Assembly (NCBI GenBank): GCA_944390495.1
Contig: CALXQE010000013.1
Location: forward strand, 1 to 64,000
Length of the DNA: 64,000 bases
Direction: 5' to 3'
Origin: an uncultured Clostridia bacterium
Lineage (GTDB): Bacteria > Bacillota > Clostridia > UBA1381
Shown: in pieces, positions 36,112 through 45,961 of the stretch
How the letters are laid out: the number at the start of each line of letters is the position of its first letter
How positions within the stretch are numbered: the stretch's first letter is position 1
Notes under the pieces: model-generated
Database searches by the model: none
What the model was told of the DNA's origin: nothing
The model's input: the letters and a program-made list of their open reading frames with translations, nothing else
Program-made: the position numbers and the translations under genes

Positions 36112-37023
36112 TTATTTTTTTCTAAGTTTTTCAAGTATGTTCCCAAAATACTCAGGTATTTCGCTTGTAAATTCCATCATTTGACCTGTTTTCGGATGAA
36201 TAAAACCAATTGTCTTTGCATGAAGAAGCTGACCCTTTAAACTGAATTTTTCTTTTTTTAATCCATATAAAGGATCTCCAACTATGCTATGACCTATTGA
36301 TGCCATGTGTACTCTTATTTGATGAGTTCTTCCGGTTTCTAAAACGCATTCGACAAGTGTATATTGTCCAAATCGTTCCAGCACACGAAAATGTGTAATC
36401 GCTTCACGACCACCTATTACAACAGCCATTTTTTTTCTGTCTGACGGATTTCTGCCTATTGGCTTGTTAATTATACCTGTATCTTCTTTTATATTCCCGT
36501 TTACAAGTGCTATATATTTTCTCATAGCTTTGCGTTCTTTTAGCTGATCTGAAAGCTTTAAATGTGACTCATTATTTTTTGCGCAAATAATCAGTCCCGA
36601 TGTATCCTTATCAATTCTATGTACAATTCCTGGACGAATTACACCGTTTATAGCTGATAATGAATCACCGCAGTGATACATAAGTCCGTTCACCATTGTG
36701 CCGTTTTCGTTACCCGGTGCAGGATGTACACACATACCCTGTGGTTTATTTATAACAATAACATCATTGTCTTCATATACGATGTTAAGTGTAATATTTT
36801 CAGGTTTTGCCGCAAGTTCCTTAGGAGGCGGCAAATTTATAGTAATTTCTTCATTTCCTGTTATCTTATATTTTTTCTCAACTTGTTTTTCATTTACTGT
36901 GACTAAACCGTCTTCACATAGTTTAGCCGCATAGCTCCTTGAAATATCAGAGTTATCAGCAATAAATTTATCAAGTCTTTCTCCTTTATTTTCAATGGTC
37001 GAATTAATTATTACTTTTTGCAT
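36112..37023 (-). CDS. rluD: Large-subunit rRNA pseudouridine synthase, RluD type
   Basis: A 303-residue enzyme that converts uridines of 23S rRNA to pseudouridine. An N-terminal S4 RNA-binding domain (about 10-70, RLDKFIAD) is followed by the catalytic domain with GIVHRIDKDTSGLI (catalytic Asp), RKYIALV and ETGRTHQIRVHM. The start is ATG 37023 with AGAGGAT upstream. The frame to 37041 is a poorer choice. It overlaps the end of lspA by 20 nt, an arrangement common in Firmicutes. Exact target uridines cannot be read from sequence. Confidence 0.9.
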   Translation of the reverse strand: MQKVIINSTIENKGERLDKFIADNSDISRSYAAKLCEDGLVTVNEKQVEKKYKITGNEEITINLPPPKELAAKPENITLNIVYEDNDVIVINKPQGMCVHPAPGNENGTMVNGLMYHCGDSLSAINGVIRPGIVHRIDKDTSGLIICAKNNESHLKLSDQLKERKAMRKYIALVNGNIKEDTGIINKPIGRNPSDRKKMAVVIGGREAITHFRVLERFGQYTLVECVLETGRTHQIRVHMASIGHSIVGDPLYGLKKEKFSLKGQLLHAKTIGFIHPKTGQMMEFTSEIPEYFGNILEKLRKK

Positions 37024-37471
37024 TGTTATCCTCTTTATCAAACCAAATAAAATAAATAACTAAAAGTGCCGCACCTACCGTTATAGCTATGTCAGCAAGA
37101 TTAAATACAGGAAAATCTATAAAAGACGTACTTATATAATCAACAACATATCCATGACAAATTCTGTCTATCGCATTACCGGCAGCACCTCCAAACATCA
37201 TCGCAAGTGATGTACATAAAAGTTTGTGCTGTGGTTTTTTCCATCTCCAGTATATAGCAACCACAATGCAAAATATAATAGAAATTAAACTCAGCAGAAC
37301 TCTGTTACCTGAAAGTATAGAAAAAGCAGCTCCTCTGTTTTGCACATATGTTATATCTATCAAATTAAAAATTGAAAATGCAATTTCGCCTATTTGCACT
37401 CCTGATACTATAAAATATTTTATAAACTGATCAGCTATTACTATTAATGCCACTAATAAAAACCAAATCAT
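37004..37471 (-). CDS. lspA: Lipoprotein signal peptidase (signal peptidase II)
   Basis: A 155-residue membrane aspartyl protease that cleaves the signal peptide of diacylated prolipoproteins. It has four membrane helices, the NRGAAFSI motif after helix 2, and the catalytic Asp residues in GNAIDRI and FNLADIAI. The ATG is preceded by AGGAG, which overlaps the aroB stop. It is coupled to rluD downstream. Confidence 0.96.
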   Translation of the reverse strand: MIWFLLVALIVIADQFIKYFIVSGVQIGEIAFSIFNLIDITYVQNRGAAFSILSGNRVLLSLISIIFCIVVAIYWRWKKPQHKLLCTSLAMMFGGAAGNAIDRICHGYVVDYISTSFIDFPVFNLADIAITVGAALLVIYFIWFDKEDNNAKSNN

Positions 37472-37472
37472 A

Positions 37473-38561
37473 CTATTTCTCCTGCTGGGATATATATTCT
37501 AATGCTGCAAAAATCTCTTCCTTAATTACATCATTTTTCTGCACCACTTCGCCAATACTTACCGGCAAAACAAATTTTAACTTGCCATCAAGCTTTTTCT
37601 TATCTTTTTGCATAAATTCAAAAACTACATCAAGTGATGGAAGTTTCACCTTTGTTTTAAACCCATACATTTTAAGTATATGTTCAATTCTATGTAAAGT
37701 GTCATTTGTTATATATCCTCTATTTAAAGCAATAAATGATGCACCTATCATACCAAGCCCAACACATTCACCATGTGTCATTTTAAAGTTGTATGCTGAT
37801 TCTATGGCATGTCCTATTGTGTGTCCAAAATTTAAATTTGCACGAAGCCCTGTTTCTCTTTCATCTTTTATTACAACATCAGCCTTTATTGAACAATTTG
37901 TTTTATCCATATTTATAAGAGTTTCACTGTCAAGCTCTTTTATATTCTCAACATTTTTTTCAAGATATTCAAAAAAACAGCTGTCACTAATTATTCCATG
38001 CTTTATTACTTCTCCCATTCCTGAAACAAATTGTTCTTTCGGAAGAGTTTTTAAAGTTGTAACATTCATATATACAAGTTTTGGCTGATGAAATGCTCCT
38101 AAAATATTTTTTCCGTCCATAAAATCAATGCCTGTTTTTCCGCCTACTGAACTATCAGACTGAGATAAAAGAGTTGTGGGTATTTGAATAAAATCAATAC
38201 CTCTCATATATATTGCAGCGGCAAATCCGGCCATATCACCTACAACACCTCCGCCTAATGCAACAATCATACTTTTCCTGTCCATTTTATGCTCCATACA
38301 TGCACGGCAAATTCCCAGGATTGTATCCATTGTTTTGTTTTCTTCACCTGCGTCAAAAATATAAATATGACTATCATATCCGTTATTTTGAAAAATTGTA
38401 TTTACCTCATCGCCATACAGTTCTGCAACATTACTGTCTGTTACAATCAAAATTTTTTTTTGAACATTTATTTCTTCTAAGCATTTAGGCAAATGTAAAA
38501 AACTATCAGATATAATTATATCGTAGGATTTTTCACCTAAATCAACAAACAACTTATCCAT
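37473..38561 (-). CDS. aroB: 3-dehydroquinate synthase
   Basis: A 362-residue NAD- and zinc-dependent enzyme that closes DAHP to 3-dehydroquinate, step two of the shikimate pathway. Motifs are LGGGVVGDMAGFAAA (NAD binding), PTTLLSQSDSSVGGKTG, GMGEVIKHG and LNFGHTIGHAIE (zinc His). Length is standard. It stands inside a tRNA-modification/lipoprotein operon rather than with other aro genes. aroA is at 49855 on the other strand. Confidence 0.96.
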   Translation of the reverse strand: MDKLFVDLGEKSYDIIISDSFLHLPKCLEEINVQKKILIVTDSNVAELYGDEVNTIFQNNGYDSHIYIFDAGEENKTMDTILGICRACMEHKMDRKSMIVALGGGVVGDMAGFAAAIYMRGIDFIQIPTTLLSQSDSSVGGKTGIDFMDGKNILGAFHQPKLVYMNVTTLKTLPKEQFVSGMGEVIKHGIISDSCFFEYLEKNVENIKELDSETLINMDKTNCSIKADVVIKDERETGLRANLNFGHTIGHAIESAYNFKMTHGECVGLGMIGASFIALNRGYITNDTLHRIEHILKMYGFKTKVKLPSLDVVFEFMQKDKKKLDGKLKFVLPVSIGEVVQKNDVIKEEIFAALEYISQQEK

Positions 38562-38594
38562 ATATTTAGTGTCCCTTTCTTTTTTAGTGTCCTT

Positions 38595-39596
38595 TTAAAG
38601 TTGTAATGACGGCACTGCATTTAATGTCATATCGGCAAAATCACCGTCAAGATAACCATAATACCCTGCACAAGCTATCATAACAGCATTATCAGTACAA
38701 AGTATAGGACTTGGATAAATTACATCTATTCCATGTTTTTTTGCTTCATTTGTCATTTTTTCCCGCAAAGCACTGTTTGAAGCTACACCGCCTGCCAATG
38801 CAATAATTTTGCTGTTTTTAATAATTGCAGCTTCTATTGTATGTTCACAAAGTACATCTGTAACCGCATTTTGAAAACTTGCAGCAATATCAGCTTTGTT
38901 ATATTCTTCACCATTTTGTTCAAGTTTGTGAAGATAATTTATAACTGCGGTCTTAACTCCGCTAAAGGAAAAATCGAGAGAATTTTTATCCATTCTTACC
39001 CTTGGAAATTCTACTGCATTTTTATTGCCTTCTTTAGCTAACTTATCAATAAGCGGTCCACCTGGATAACCCAATCCTAAAACTCTTGCTATTTTATCAA
39101 AAGCCTCACCTGCCGCATCATCACGTGTTCTGCCCATTATTTCAAGTTTATTATAGTCGGATACATTAACAATATGACTATGTCCTCCAGACGCAACTAA
39201 ACACACAAACGGAGGTTTTAAATCCTTATGTGCAACAAAATTAGCCATTATATGTCCCTTTATATGGTGTACCGGTATTAATGGTTTTTTAAGTGCAAAG
39301 GCAAGTGCCTTTGCTGCTGATACTCCTATTAATAAAGCTCCAACAAGTCCAGGACCGTATGTAACAGCAATAGCATCTATATCATCAAATGTCACGTTTG
39401 CTTTTTCAAGTGCTTCATCTATAACCGCATCTATTGTTTCAATATGGCGACGGGATGCTACCTCCGGAACAACGCCTCCAAATTTTTTATGAATTTCTAT
39501 TTGTGTATTAATTATATTTGAGAGTACCTCTCGCCCATCTTTAACAACAGCAGCGGCTGTTTCGTCACATGAACTTTCTATACCAAGTATTAACAT
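38595..39596 (-). CDS. tsaD: tRNA N6-threonylcarbamoyladenosine transferase subunit TsaD
   Basis: A 333-residue ASKHA-fold enzyme that transfers the threonylcarbamoyl group to A37 of ANN-decoding tRNAs. Signatures are [12 protein letters not shown] at the N-terminus, the metal-binding [17 protein letters not shown] and [19 protein letters not shown] lies 6 nt before the ATG. TsaC (40521) makes its substrate. TsaB and TsaE, the usual partners, are not in the window. Confidence 0.96.
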   Translation of the reverse strand: MLILGIESSCDETAAAVVKDGREVLSNIINTQIEIHKKFGGVVPEVASRRHIETIDAVIDEALEKANVTFDDIDAIAVTYGPGLVGALLIGVSAAKALAFALKKPLIPVHHIKGHIMANFVAHKDLKPPFVCLVASGGHSHIVNVSDYNKLEIMGRTRDDAAGEAFDKIARVLGLGYPGGPLIDKLAKEGNKNAVEFPRVRMDKNSLDFSFSGVKTAVINYLHKLEQNGEEYNKADIAASFQNAVTDVLCEHTIEAAIIKNSKIIALAGGVASNSALREKMTNEAKKHGIDVIYPSPILCTDNAVMIACAGYYGYLDGDFADMTLNAVPSLQL

Positions 39597-39613
39597 TTTT
39601 CTACTCCTAACCT

Positions 39614-40057
39614 TTAAAGGAAGCTTTTTGTCATAATGTAAGCATCCTCACCGTCATCACTATAATATCTTTTTCTTTCTCCTATTTTTTCGAAACCGTA
39701 TTTTTCATAAAGTTTTTGTGCTGCAATATTGCTTTTTCTAACTTCAAGCGTCAAAAGTACAAGATTTAATGAAGTTGCTTCCTTTATTAAAGCACTAATA
39801 AGCATACTTCCTACACCTTCACGTCTATATTTCGGAAGTACAGCCACATTTGTTATATCCCCTTCTCCGGATATATTCCAAAAGCCTGCATAACCTATAC
39901 ATTTTTCATCATCTACTGCTACGAAATACACCGCTAATTTATTTTGCATTTCGTCATTAAAAGATTTTTCAGACCATGGTACAGTAAAACATATTTTTTC
40001 AAGCTGAGCAATTTGTTTCACATCTCCAACTGTCATTTTTCTTATAAAAATACTCAT
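39614..40057 (-). CDS. rimI: Ribosomal protein S18 alanine N-acetyltransferase-type GNAT
   Basis: A 147-residue GNAT acetyltransferase. The acetyl-CoA site [15 protein letters not shown] and the [19 protein letters not shown] segment are typical of RimI, which acetylates the N-terminus of ribosomal protein S18. The start is taken at ATG 40057, 1 nt after the preceding stop, rather than at 40096 inside that gene. rimI next to tsaD is a very common pairing. Confidence 0.88.
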   Translation of the reverse strand: MSIFIRKMTVGDVKQIAQLEKICFTVPWSEKSFNDEMQNKLAVYFVAVDDEKCIGYAGFWNISGEGDITNVAVLPKYRREGVGSMLISALIKEATSLNLVLLTLEVRKSNIAAQKLYEKYGFEKIGERKRYYSDDGEDAYIMTKSFL

Positions 40058-40058
40058 A

Positions 40059-40505
40059 TCACTTACTCTGCATATCAGAAATTTTTTCCGCAACATCTAC
40101 CAACGCATCATAAATTTCCTGTGCTGTTTCTTCATATTCATCAATATCACCGCCATACGGATCCTGAATATCTCCATTCAATCCTGCATATTCAAGGAGT
40201 GTAAAAACCTTTCCTTTTGCCATAGGTTCAATAAGTTTTTTATGTCCTTCCGTCATAGTTAAAATAAGATCACATTGTTTTATTAGATCTTCCGTTACCG
40301 GCTGTGTTTTGTGATTTGAAAGATCAATTCCGTACTTTAAAAGTGCCTTTATCGCATTTTCACTTGCACTATGTCCTTCTTCTGCAAAAATTCCTGCCGA
40401 TTCAATAAAAATATCAAGATCATTTTCCTGTGCTATTTTATCCATTATTGCAGCAGCCATTGCACTGCGGCATGTGTTTCCGGTACATACAAAAAGTATG
40501 TTCAT
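40059..40505 (-). CDS. ywlE: Low-molecular-weight phosphatase, probable protein-arginine phosphatase
   Basis: A 148-residue LMW phosphatase-fold enzyme. The P-loop FVCTGNTCRSAMA contains the nucleophile Cys. The Thr in CTGNTCRS is the residue that in Bacillus YwlE marks specificity for phospho-arginine over phospho-tyrosine. The general-acid loop DPYGGDIDEYE is at the usual place. The order tsaC(ywlC)-ywlE matches Bacillus. The matching kinase McsB is not in the window, so the substrate class is inferred from the motif. Confidence 0.85.
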   Translation of the reverse strand: MNILFVCTGNTCRSAMAAAIMDKIAQENDLDIFIESAGIFAEEGHSASENAIKALLKYGIDLSNHKTQPVTEDLIKQCDLILTMTEGHKKLIEPMAKGKVFTLLEYAGLNGDIQDPYGGDIDEYEETAQEIYDALVDVAEKISDMQSK

Positions 40506-40520
40506 ATTTGATCACTCCTT

Positions 40521-41540
40521 TTAAACGTGTATAACCTTTTGTCCAGCAGCCTTATATAGTCTGTTCTTAACAGCCAAACCATAGCCATCATCCTCACAAA
40601 ATTCAGCAAAAACTACCTCTACTCCAAGCTCATCAAATTCCCGAAGAGATGAAAAAAGATTTTTTGCATACTCTTTATTGTCTTTTCCAGCGTTTAAAAT
40701 TACAGCAGTATCATAATCAGCATCGTTCATTGACAATACACCTGTAATCTTATTTCTATTTTCTTCAAGCAGCTCTTTAATTTTATTTTTAACTACTGTT
40801 TTTTCTCCTTCAACTACTGTAACGTCGGCATTAGGCGCATAGTGTTTGTATTTCATTCCCGGACATTTTGGCACTTCATTAGCAGAAAGTGATTTTAATA
40901 TATTTTTATCAATTTCAGCATCTATACCGGCATTTTTTAAATCTTCGTATGTAATACCTCCTGGACGAAGAATAACAGGCTTGTTCCCGGTAAAATCGAC
41001 TATTGTAGATTCTACTCCTACATTACAATCACCGCCGTCAATTATACCGTCAATTCTTCCTGTCATATCGTTTATTACATGTCTTGCCTTTGTAGGGCTT
41101 GGTTTGCCTGATAAATTGGCACTTGGTGCTGCAATAGGTACTCCTGCTGCTTTTATAAGTGCTCTGGCAACATTATGAGATGGGAATCTGATTGCAACTG
41201 TATCAAGCCCAGCTGTTACTGTTTTAGGTATAATATTTTTTTTCTTTAGGATAATTGTTATAGGTCCGGGCATAAATGTATCAATTACCATTTTAGCTTC
41301 TTCTGTTACATCTTCTGCAATTTCGTCTATCTGTTCTTTTTCGCATATATGCACTATAAGAGGATTGTCAGACGGACGTCCCTTTGCAGTGTATATTTTT
41401 TCAGCAGCATCTGCATCATACGCAGATGCACCAAGTCCGTACACTGTTTCTGTAGGAAACGCAATAAGACCTCCGTTTTTCAGTATTTTTCCGGCATTGT
41501 TTATATCTTCACTGCTTGTACTAAATAATTTAGTTTCCAT
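40521..41540 (-). CDS. tsaC: L-threonylcarbamoyladenylate synthase (Sua5 form)
   Basis: A 339-residue enzyme that makes threonylcarbamoyl-AMP from Thr, bicarbonate and ATP for the t6A37 tRNA modification. The YrdC domain (about 10-200) has LIAFPTETVYGLGA, KGRPSDNPLIVHI and SANLSGKPSPT. The linker with MKYKHYAPNA and the C-terminal ~110-residue domain identify the long Sua5 form. The ATG at 41540 is preceded by GAGG. A second ATG at 41552 overlaps pncB and is less likely. Confidence 0.95.
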   Translation of the reverse strand: METKLFSTSSEDINNAGKILKNGGLIAFPTETVYGLGASAYDADAAEKIYTAKGRPSDNPLIVHICEKEQIDEIAEDVTEEAKMVIDTFMPGPITIILKKKNIIPKTVTAGLDTVAIRFPSHNVARALIKAAGVPIAAPSANLSGKPSPTKARHVINDMTGRIDGIIDGGDCNVGVESTIVDFTGNKPVILRPGGITYEDLKNAGIDAEIDKNILKSLSANEVPKCPGMKYKHYAPNADVTVVEGEKTVVKNKIKELLEENRNKITGVLSMNDADYDTAVILNAGKDNKEYAKNLFSSLREFDELGVEVVFAEFCEDDGYGLAVKNRLYKAAGQKVIHV

Positions 41541-41548
41541 AAATAACC

Positions 41549-42994
41549 TCATATCTGATATTCTTCAAGCATTTTGTGCTTCATATCCCATAATTTTTGA
41601 GATAAATCCACGTAATAGCTATGCGGATTTTCAAAACGCTTGACTTCTTCCCATAAACCTTCAATTTCCATTTTACAATATTCCCTAATAACCTCTATTG
41701 ACGGATTTTCATATACTAATTTTCCGCCTACAAAAATTGGTTTTAAAAGTTCTCTTGAATAGAAATCTGTAACTGTTTTCTTCTTCCATGTATGTTCCGG
41801 ATCAAAAATTGTATATGGTTTATCGTTATCTATTTTTTCATCATGAAGAGTTATAACGTCCGCTATGGCACTGCTGTCATGTCGTGAATATAATCTGTGA
41901 ACCTGCTTAAATCCCGGAGTAGTAATTTTAGCAACATTTTCACTAATCTTTATTTTTGGAATAATATTTCCATTTGTATCTTCAACAGCTGCAAGTTTAT
42001 ACACTCCTCCGAATACAGGTTCTGATTTCGATGTAATCAATCTTTCTCCTACACCAAATGAATCAATTTTTGCTCCTTGCAGTAGCATATCGCTTATAAT
42101 ATATTCATCAAGTGAATTTGACGCTATAATTTTACAATCAGGATAACCTGCTTCATCAAGCATTTTTCTACATTTTTTTGATAAGTACGTAATATCGCCT
42201 GAATCAATACGTACACCCTTTGGTCTTGCACCAATAGGCTTTAGTACATCATCAAATACCTTTATTGCATTAGGAATACCTGATTTTAGTACATTATAAG
42301 TATCTACCAAAAGGGTACAGTCTGTTGGATAATTTTTTGCATAGGCATAAAAAGCATCATATTCATTTTCAAATAGCTGTACCCAACTATGAGCCATTGT
42401 GCCAAGTGCCGGTATTCCATACATTTCATCTGATATTGTACACGCAGTACCGTCCACTCCTCCGATATATGCAGCTCTTGCACCGGCAACAGCACCGCTG
42501 CTTCCCTGTGAACGTCTTGAACCAAATTCCATAACAGCTCGTCCTCTTGATGCACGAACTATTCTGTTTGCCTTTGTCGCTATTAAACTTTGATGATTTA
42601 TAGTAAGCAGCAGCATAGTTTCAACAAACTGTGCCTGCATTACAGGGCCTCTTATTGTAACTATCGGTTCACCAGGGAAAATTGGTGTACCTTCAGGTAT
42701 AGCCCATATATCACATTCAAATTTAAAATTTTTAAGATAATCAAGAAATTCCTCGCTGAAAATTCCTTTACTCCTAAGATACGATATATCTTCATCAGTA
42801 AAACATATATTCTCTATATATTCTATAAACTGCTCTACACCCGCCATTATTGCAAAACCGCCATTTTCAGGAACTCGTCTAAAAAACATGTCATAATATG
42901 CTATTTTATCTTTATACCCTTCGGCTAAAAATCCATTCATCATAGTAAACTCATAAAAGTCCACAAGCATTGTAAGATTAAGTTCATTTTTCAT
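41549..42994 (-). CDS. pncB: Nicotinate phosphoribosyltransferase
   Basis: A 481-residue NAD-salvage enzyme that joins nicotinate to PRPP. Motifs are LTMLVDFYEFTMMNGF at the N-terminus, EFGSRRSQG, LVDTYN, GVRIDSGDITYLSK and SFGVGERLITSK, as in the Firmicute long form. It starts 25 nt after the DUF6273 fusion gene and is followed immediately by tsaC, so it is part of the long operon down to rluD. Confidence 0.95.
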   Translation of the reverse strand: MKNELNLTMLVDFYEFTMMNGFLAEGYKDKIAYYDMFFRRVPENGGFAIMAGVEQFIEYIENICFTDEDISYLRSKGIFSEEFLDYLKNFKFECDIWAIPEGTPIFPGEPIVTIRGPVMQAQFVETMLLLTINHQSLIATKANRIVRASRGRAVMEFGSRRSQGSSGAVAGARAAYIGGVDGTACTISDEMYGIPALGTMAHSWVQLFENEYDAFYAYAKNYPTDCTLLVDTYNVLKSGIPNAIKVFDDVLKPIGARPKGVRIDSGDITYLSKKCRKMLDEAGYPDCKIIASNSLDEYIISDMLLQGAKIDSFGVGERLITSKSEPVFGGVYKLAAVEDTNGNIIPKIKISENVAKITTPGFKQVHRLYSRHDSSAIADVITLHDEKIDNDKPYTIFDPEHTWKKKTVTDFYSRELLKPIFVGGKLVYENPSIEVIREYCKMEIEGLWEEVKRFENPHSYYVDLSQKLWDMKHKMLEEYQI

Positions 42995-43019
42995 TTTAAT
43001 ACCTCGTAATAATTTAACA

Positions 43020-45095
43020 TTAAGGTTTTATTCTTAAAGCCGCACGCACTCCATAAATATTATCGACATTCGTATGAAGAATAAAACCGTCATTTTTCAT
43101 ATATCTCTGCATTTTATCATTATATCCATAAGGACATAAAATCCAATATGAACCATTTACATCAATAGTTTCCATCATATCAAGTGTTGGAATAAATACC
43201 ATGTCATCAACATAATATTTATACGCAGTTTCTGAAAGATCTGCAACATTATCACGTGATGCACTCCAATAATGTGTATGATTACCGCTTACCGCCAAGC
43301 CACGATCATTATAAGTAAGCATCACTTCATTTCTTACTGGAACAATTTTTGCAAGTTCATCCATGGTAAATTCATTTATAAACTCAGAATTAAGCCATTC
43401 ACGAAGGTCACTTGTTTCCCACATATTATTTGTATCATCAAAAATTCTCTCAGTAACACATTTTTTTGTCACAATAAGCTTACTTCCATCACTGTAATTA
43501 GCAAGTACTTCCCATTTAAGATTTTTCCCATTATATCTTCCAAATTCAATAGTTTCCTTTGGCGGTTCGATTTGTAAGCAGAATGTTGTTATCAATATAA
43601 CCGCAACAGTTACTATTTTATTGCGAGTATGCATATTAACAATTCCTATAATTATAGCAGCAAACAGTATATCCATACAGTTTGTAAATAAAAACATATG
43701 TTTCATTAAATCAGCTTCACCATTGCCTAATATAGGCAAACACATATTTATCCACAGTCCAACTATCAGGACATATAATGCCATTATCATATATAATCTT
43801 TTTTCATCTGTTTGTTTTTTATTTTTAACAATATATACATTAACTAAAACAACATACGCTGTCATTATTATAGCCATTGCAAAAACAATATATGGATTAA
43901 ATAAAAATCGCGTAGCTACTCGTATATTGCTCCATGCACTGTAACGATTAGAATAATCCATTATTACCGTTTCTGAATTGCCGGCATTTAACGGACGAAT
44001 ACATCCGGAATTTTCTATTGAAAGCATAACCTTTTGTATAAAACGTATAGGATGCCTCAAATAGAAAAATGCAACATCAACTTTTGAAACATTATCATAA
44101 AAATCCTTCTGAAATTCAGGTGTTGTTATATCAATCGGATATTCTCCTTCATCCATGTACGCATGCGTATTCACAAGAGGTAAATATTTTTGATCAATTC
44201 CCAGCTGCTCTAAATCCTTTTCAGGTGTTTCACTTTCTTTTACTGCACCAAAAAATACAGATTGATATGTTGTATCATTGTGCATCCAATCCGGAATACT
44301 CATGTATAAATTTGCAATACAAACCGCTGCTAAAATTACGCATATTCCAACACCAACCTTATATGCTTTATTTTTTCTTAAAAACGCAAAAGAAAGTGCT
44401 AAAAGTGATACGATAATAGAATACGGTACATTTGCCAGTTTTGAACCGGCAAAAAAGTACAACGACACAAAAAAGCACGCTATTTTGGGGATTGTAGGAC
44501 GTTTATATATTAAAAGTCCAAGAGATATAAGCAGCATCACTGATACATACTGCAAAGGTTCACCGTAAAATGAGTTAAAATACAGAAGATATCCAGCATC
44601 ACAAAACATTATTATAAATATCAAAAAAACGGCAATTCTAAGCTTTAATGCTTCATCGGCAAAAAAAGTAAAAATACCCCATGCAGCCATTGACAACATT
44701 AAAATATATATAAATGCCAAAAAAGCAATATTATAATTCGTTTCATCAAAGCCAAATACGGTGTTTACAACAAAATTCATTACCTTTGATGCCTTTATAA
44801 TTATAAATTGAGGTGAAGAATAAATTTCCTCTTCATCGTTTGTTTCGCATAAGTATGAAATCTTATCTTTAAACGTATCACCTTCAACCTTCATTTTATA
44901 ATCCTGTTTAAATAGGTAGTAATAGTTATTATCGTCTTTATACTCCATATTATTAACTAACAGTACACGTCTGAAGTCACCGTTATCAGATAATCCAATA
45001 TTATCTCCCAGGTACAGTACCGAAAAAGAAAGTACAAAAACAATAATTGCACCTAAGAGAGGATATATTCTTTTGTTATTTCTTAATGATACCAT
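43020..45095 (-). CDS. Polytopic GT-C-like membrane protein fused to a DUF6273 domain
   Basis: A 691-residue protein. Residues 1-~510 hold about eleven to twelve membrane helices with an Asp-rich first loop (LSDNGDFRRVLLVN), resembling GT-C glycosyltransferases or glycan-assembly membrane proteins. The last ~175 residues form a soluble DUF6273-like domain: IEFGRYNGKNLKWEVLAN, WETSDLREWLNSEF, HYWSASR and VRAALRIKP. DUF6273 is usually found in secreted or surface proteins, so it is probably extracytoplasmic. Substrate is unknown. GGAGAT precedes the ATG. It heads the operon that continues into pncB and tsaC, beyond a terminator at 45125. Confidence 0.65.
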   Translation of the reverse strand: MVSLRNNKRIYPLLGAIIVFVLSFSVLYLGDNIGLSDNGDFRRVLLVNNMEYKDDNNYYYLFKQDYKMKVEGDTFKDKISYLCETNDEEEIYSSPQFIIIKASKVMNFVVNTVFGFDETNYNIAFLAFIYILMLSMAAWGIFTFFADEALKLRIAVFLIFIIMFCDAGYLLYFNSFYGEPLQYVSVMLLISLGLLIYKRPTIPKIACFFVSLYFFAGSKLANVPYSIIVSLLALSFAFLRKNKAYKVGVGICVILAAVCIANLYMSIPDWMHNDTTYQSVFFGAVKESETPEKDLEQLGIDQKYLPLVNTHAYMDEGEYPIDITTPEFQKDFYDNVSKVDVAFFYLRHPIRFIQKVMLSIENSGCIRPLNAGNSETVIMDYSNRYSAWSNIRVATRFLFNPYIVFAMAIIMTAYVVLVNVYIVKNKKQTDEKRLYMIMALYVLIVGLWINMCLPILGNGEADLMKHMFLFTNCMDILFAAIIIGIVNMHTRNKIVTVAVILITTFCLQIEPPKETIEFGRYNGKNLKWEVLANYSDGSKLIVTKKCVTERIFDDTNNMWETSDLREWLNSEFINEFTMDELAKIVPVRNEVMLTYNDRGLAVSGNHTHYWSASRDNVADLSETAYKYYVDDMVFIPTLDMMETIDVNGSYWILCPYGYNDKMQRYMKNDGFILHTNVDNIYGVRAALRIKP

Positions 45096-45124
45096 TGCTA
45101 TCTCCTGAAAAATATAATAAAACA

Positions 45125-45142
45125 GGCGGAAACATTTCCGCC
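45125..45142 (-). terminator. Terminator of the yab-type cluster
   Basis: GGCGGAAA (45125-45132) and TTTCCGCC (45135-45142) form a compact GC-rich hairpin 14 bases past the S1-protein stop. A T-rich tail (TGTTTTATTATATTTTT) follows on the minus strand. Confidence 0.75.
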
Positions 45143-45155
45143 CGACAAAATACTA

Positions 45156-45602
45156 TTAAAATGAATGATGGCTCTTTCTGCTGTATCCGCCTGAGCGCTT
45201 CGAATCGTTATTACGTCTTAATGTCTGCATTTTTTCATCACTGTCCTGCTTAAATTTTGAAAGCTTATCCTCAAAAGATAAACCTTCATTTGAAGATAAA
45301 CCCCAGTCTATGTCTGCCGGACGTACAGGAATCTTTGCTGATGATTGTTTTTCATACTTTTCACTTTTATCTTCACATGCTTGTTTTATAGATAGGCTTA
45401 TTTTTCCTGCTTCATCTATTTTAATTACTTTTACCTTTACTGTATCGCCTTTTTTTATACACTCATTTATATCTTTCACATATCTATTAGAAACCTCCGA
45501 GATATGAACAAGACCTGATTGTTTGTTTCCTATATCTACAAACGCACCAAAAGGCATAACATTTACAATTTTTCCTTCTACAACACTGCCAACTGCAACC
45601 AT
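45156..45602 (-). CDS. S1 RNA-binding domain protein (YabR/GSP13-like)
   Basis: A 148-residue protein with one S1 domain at the N-terminus (about 3-72: GSVVEGKIVNVMPFGAFVDI, GLVHISE, KVKVIKIDEAGKISLSIK). The rest is a charged, Ser/Arg-rich low-complexity tail (RRNNDSKRSGGYSRKS). It resembles YabR, which follows divIC in Bacillus and is thought to bind RNA or ribosomes. AAAGGAT precedes the ATG. Last gene of the cluster. Confidence 0.85.
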   Translation of the reverse strand: MVAVGSVVEGKIVNVMPFGAFVDIGNKQSGLVHISEVSNRYVKDINECIKKGDTVKVKVIKIDEAGKISLSIKQACEDKSEKYEKQSSAKIPVRPADIDWGLSSNEGLSFEDKLSKFKQDSDEKMQTLRRNNDSKRSGGYSRKSHHSF

Positions 45603-45633
45603 AACTATCCTTTTTTTCCTCTCCTAATAATGT

Positions 45634-45954
45634 CTACTGCTGATCTCCCGACACATCAATAAATACCTTTGAATTACTCTTAATAAGACCAAGTTTATCA
45701 CTCGCCATTTTTTCTATGTACTCATCAGTATTAACCTTGTCCTTTAGAGCTTCCACTTCCTTTTGGCGTTCTTTTTCATATTCAATTTGGTCATTAAGTT
45801 GAGAAATCTGAGCTTTACCTTCTCGTATCTGAGGGATTTGCATTAACCCTTTAAAAAACATTCCGCCCACAAGCAGTACAAGAATCCATATTTTTATGGC
45901 TTTTTGGTGTTCTGTGACGAAGCTAATTACTTTATTTTTATATTCTTCCATCAT
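45634..45954 (-). CDS. divIC: Septum formation initiator, DivIC/FtsB family
   Basis: A 106-residue bitopic membrane protein with one transmembrane helix (about residues 21-41) and an extracellular coiled coil (IREGKAQISQLNDQIEYEKE region, about 48-75). The YIEKMASDKLGLIKSNSK motif is typical of FtsB/DivIC divisome proteins, which link FtsL and septal wall synthesis. Position between yabQ and the S1 gene matches divIC in Bacillus. Start may be either of two adjacent ATG codons. Confidence 0.9.
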   Translation of the reverse strand: MMEEYKNKVISFVTEHQKAIKIWILVLLVGGMFFKGLMQIPQIREGKAQISQLNDQIEYEKERQKEVEALKDKVNTDEYIEKMASDKLGLIKSNSKVFIDVSGDQQ

Positions 45955-45961
45955 ACGTACA

